From an uncultured Oscillospiraceae bacterium (GTDB lineage: Bacteria; Bacillota; Clostridia; Oscillospirales; Oscillospiraceae), in NCBI GenBank assembly GCA_944385065.1, contig CALWVX010000098.1, forward strand, positions 1-6,783: a stretch of 6,783 bases of DNA. Direction: 5' to 3'. The notes under the pieces were generated by a model that ran no database searches, was not told the DNA's origin, and worked only from the letters and a program-made list of their open reading frames with translations. The position numbers and the translations under genes are program-made. Below, in pieces: positions 5,965 through 6,783 of the stretch. The first letter of the stretch is position 1. Each line of letters begins with the position of its first letter.

Positions 5965-5989
5965 GGAACTTTTTGAACGCCAAAGCGTC
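5965..5989 (+). promoter_or_regulatory. Possible ECF-sigma promoter for the SLH/M28 gene
   Basis: GGAAC (5965-5969) and CGTC (5986-5989) are 16 bases apart, with a T-run just after GGAAC. This resembles the Bacillus SigM/SigX/SigW type (TGAAAC-N16-CGTC/A). It would give a leader of about 45 bases before the ATG at 6044. No good sigma-A promoter is seen in 5904-6043. The motif is short, so this is tentative. Confidence 0.35.
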
Positions 5990-6043
5990 TATCTTTTCTG
6001 AGAGAGCAAACAAATTCCGCTGGTATATCAATGAGGTGGTTCT

Positions 6044-6783
6044 ATGAAACGACTGTGTTCTCTTCTGCTGTGCGGCGCGCTGCTCGCCCCGCAGGCTTTT
6101 GCTGCGGACACTTCGTCCTGGCCCGGCTGGGCGGACGGCGCCCTGTCCTGGGCGGAGGAGGTATCAATCAGCCGGGAATTTTTGACCGCGCCGGAGGCGG
6201 CGGTTACACGGGAAATGGCCGCCCAGCTGCTCTATGAGGCGGCAGGCCGACCCGCCGTATCCGGTTCCTGCCCCTTCACGGACGTGTCCGGAGAGGCCGC
6301 CGCCGCGGTATCCTGGGCGGCGGAACAGGGGTATCTGTCCGGGGTCGGCGGCGGCCTCTATGAACCGGACCACCTTGTGACCCGGCAGGAATTTGCCGCC
6401 ATGCTCTGGCGGCAGGGCGGTTCTTCCGCCGTGCCCACCCAGGGTCTGGCGGAATTTCAGGACGCCGGCTCCACGGCGGAGTGGGCCCGCGTCCCCATGC
6501 TCTGGTGTCTTCAAACCGGAATTTTAAGCGGCCGAAGCTCCAGCCAGCTGGCCCCGGCGGACACGATCACTGTGGCTGAGGCCCTGGTGATGCTGGAACA
6601 GGCGCAGACCCTGCCTGATGTGACGAACCTCCGCGCGGATCTGGCCGCCCTGACCCGCTCCCCCCGCCCCATCGGCTCTCAGGGGGAGCAGGACGCCGTC
6701 CAGTATTTGCAGGAGCGGTTCGAGGAGATGGGGTATGCCGTCACCCTCCAGCCCTATACGGACAGCCAGGGCCGCTCCGGGCA
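6044..6783 (+). CDS. Secreted SLH-like protein with start of an M28-type metallopeptidase domain (3' end outside window)
   Basis: The frame is open from the ATG at 6044 to the window end (246 codons visible). GAGGTGG (6033-6039) lies four bases upstream as ribosome binding site. Residues 1-20 are a signal peptide (MKRL, hydrophobic core, cut after AFA); there is no proper lipobox at C10. Three degenerate SLH-like repeats follow: about 26-67, 78-124 (FTDVSGEAAAAVSWAAEQGYLSG, then TRQEF) and 138-186. From about 195 the pattern SPRPIGSQGEQDAVQYLQER, then MGYAVTLQPY, resembles the beginning of M28 (aminopeptidase Y/S type) peptidases. The zinc ligands would lie beyond the window, so activity cannot be judged. 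The likely role is a wall- or S-layer-attached peptidase acting outside the cell. The SLH repeats lack several consensus residues, so binding strength is uncertain. It begins its own transcription unit after the hnd terminator. Confidence 0.8.
   Translation, partial: MKRLCSLLLCGALLAPQAFAADTSSWPGWADGALSWAEEVSISREFLTAPEAAVTREMAAQLLYEAAGRPAVSGSCPFTDVSGEAAAAVSWAAEQGYLSGVGGGLYEPDHLVTRQEFAAMLWRQGGSSAVPTQGLAEFQDAGSTAEWARVPMLWCLQTGILSGRSSSQLAPADTITVAEALVMLEQAQTLPDVTNLRADLAALTRSPRPIGSQGEQDAVQYLQERFEEMGYAVTLQPYTDSQGRSG

Noticed and set aside
5763..6047. Small plus-strand frame of 94 codons between hndD and the SLH/M28 gene
   Set aside because: It has no ribosome binding site, would run through the terminator hairpin, and its composition is not protein-like.
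6053..6073. Lipoprotein signal at C10 of the SLH/M28 protein
   Set aside because: The residues before the cysteine are LLL, lacking the small residue required at -1. The AFA site after residue 20 fits ordinary signal peptidase better.

Overview
The window comes from a GC-rich, anaerobic, Gram-positive-type bacterium, most likely a Clostridia member close to the gut Oscillospirales. This is an inference. It rests on S-layer homology (SLH) proteins of clostridial style on both sides, a four-gene [FeFe]-hydrogenase operon, very strong AGGAGG-type ribosome binding sites and strongly G/C-biased third codon positions. No taxonomic marker gene is present.

Layout, all on the + strand. (1) 1-831: C-terminal part of a surface protein, with the end of a Cna-B/DUF7601-like beta domain followed by three SLH repeats. 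It ends at a textbook terminator (865-902). (2) 832-1227: an intergenic region with an AT-rich palindrome, a near-consensus sigma-A promoter (999-1027) and a long structured leader. The leader holds four complementary segments arranged like a transcription attenuator. (3) 1228-5711: hndA, hndB, hndC and hndD, packed with 5-17 base gaps. (4) 5712-6043: a structured 3' region, a 12-bp-stem terminator ending in six T (5837-5909) and a possible ECF-sigma promoter. (5) 6044 to the window end: N-terminal part of a secreted protein with a signal peptide, three degenerate SLH-like repeats and the beginning of what looks like an M28 metallopeptidase.

The four hnd genes together specify a soluble [FeFe]-hydrogenase of the Desulfovibrio HndABCD / Thermotoga HydABC type (group A3). 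HndD carries the H-cluster and a ferredoxin-like relay. HndC carries FMN, the NAD(P)H site and several Fe-S clusters. HndA and HndB are small thioredoxin-fold [2Fe-2S] proteins. Family knowledge says such complexes couple H2 to reduced ferredoxin plus NAD(P)H by flavin-based electron bifurcation, or run in reverse during fermentation. All motifs needed for H-cluster, FMN and Fe-S binding are intact. Only HndB lacks a standard first cysteine. The HydE/F/G maturases are not in this window and must be encoded elsewhere.

The enzyme is a known type. What deserves a second look is mostly non-coding: the palindrome over the -35 box, the attenuator-like leader, the SD-complementary leader sequence, and the structured 3' region with a long-loop terminator. 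I see no mobile element, CRISPR array, tRNA or rRNA.
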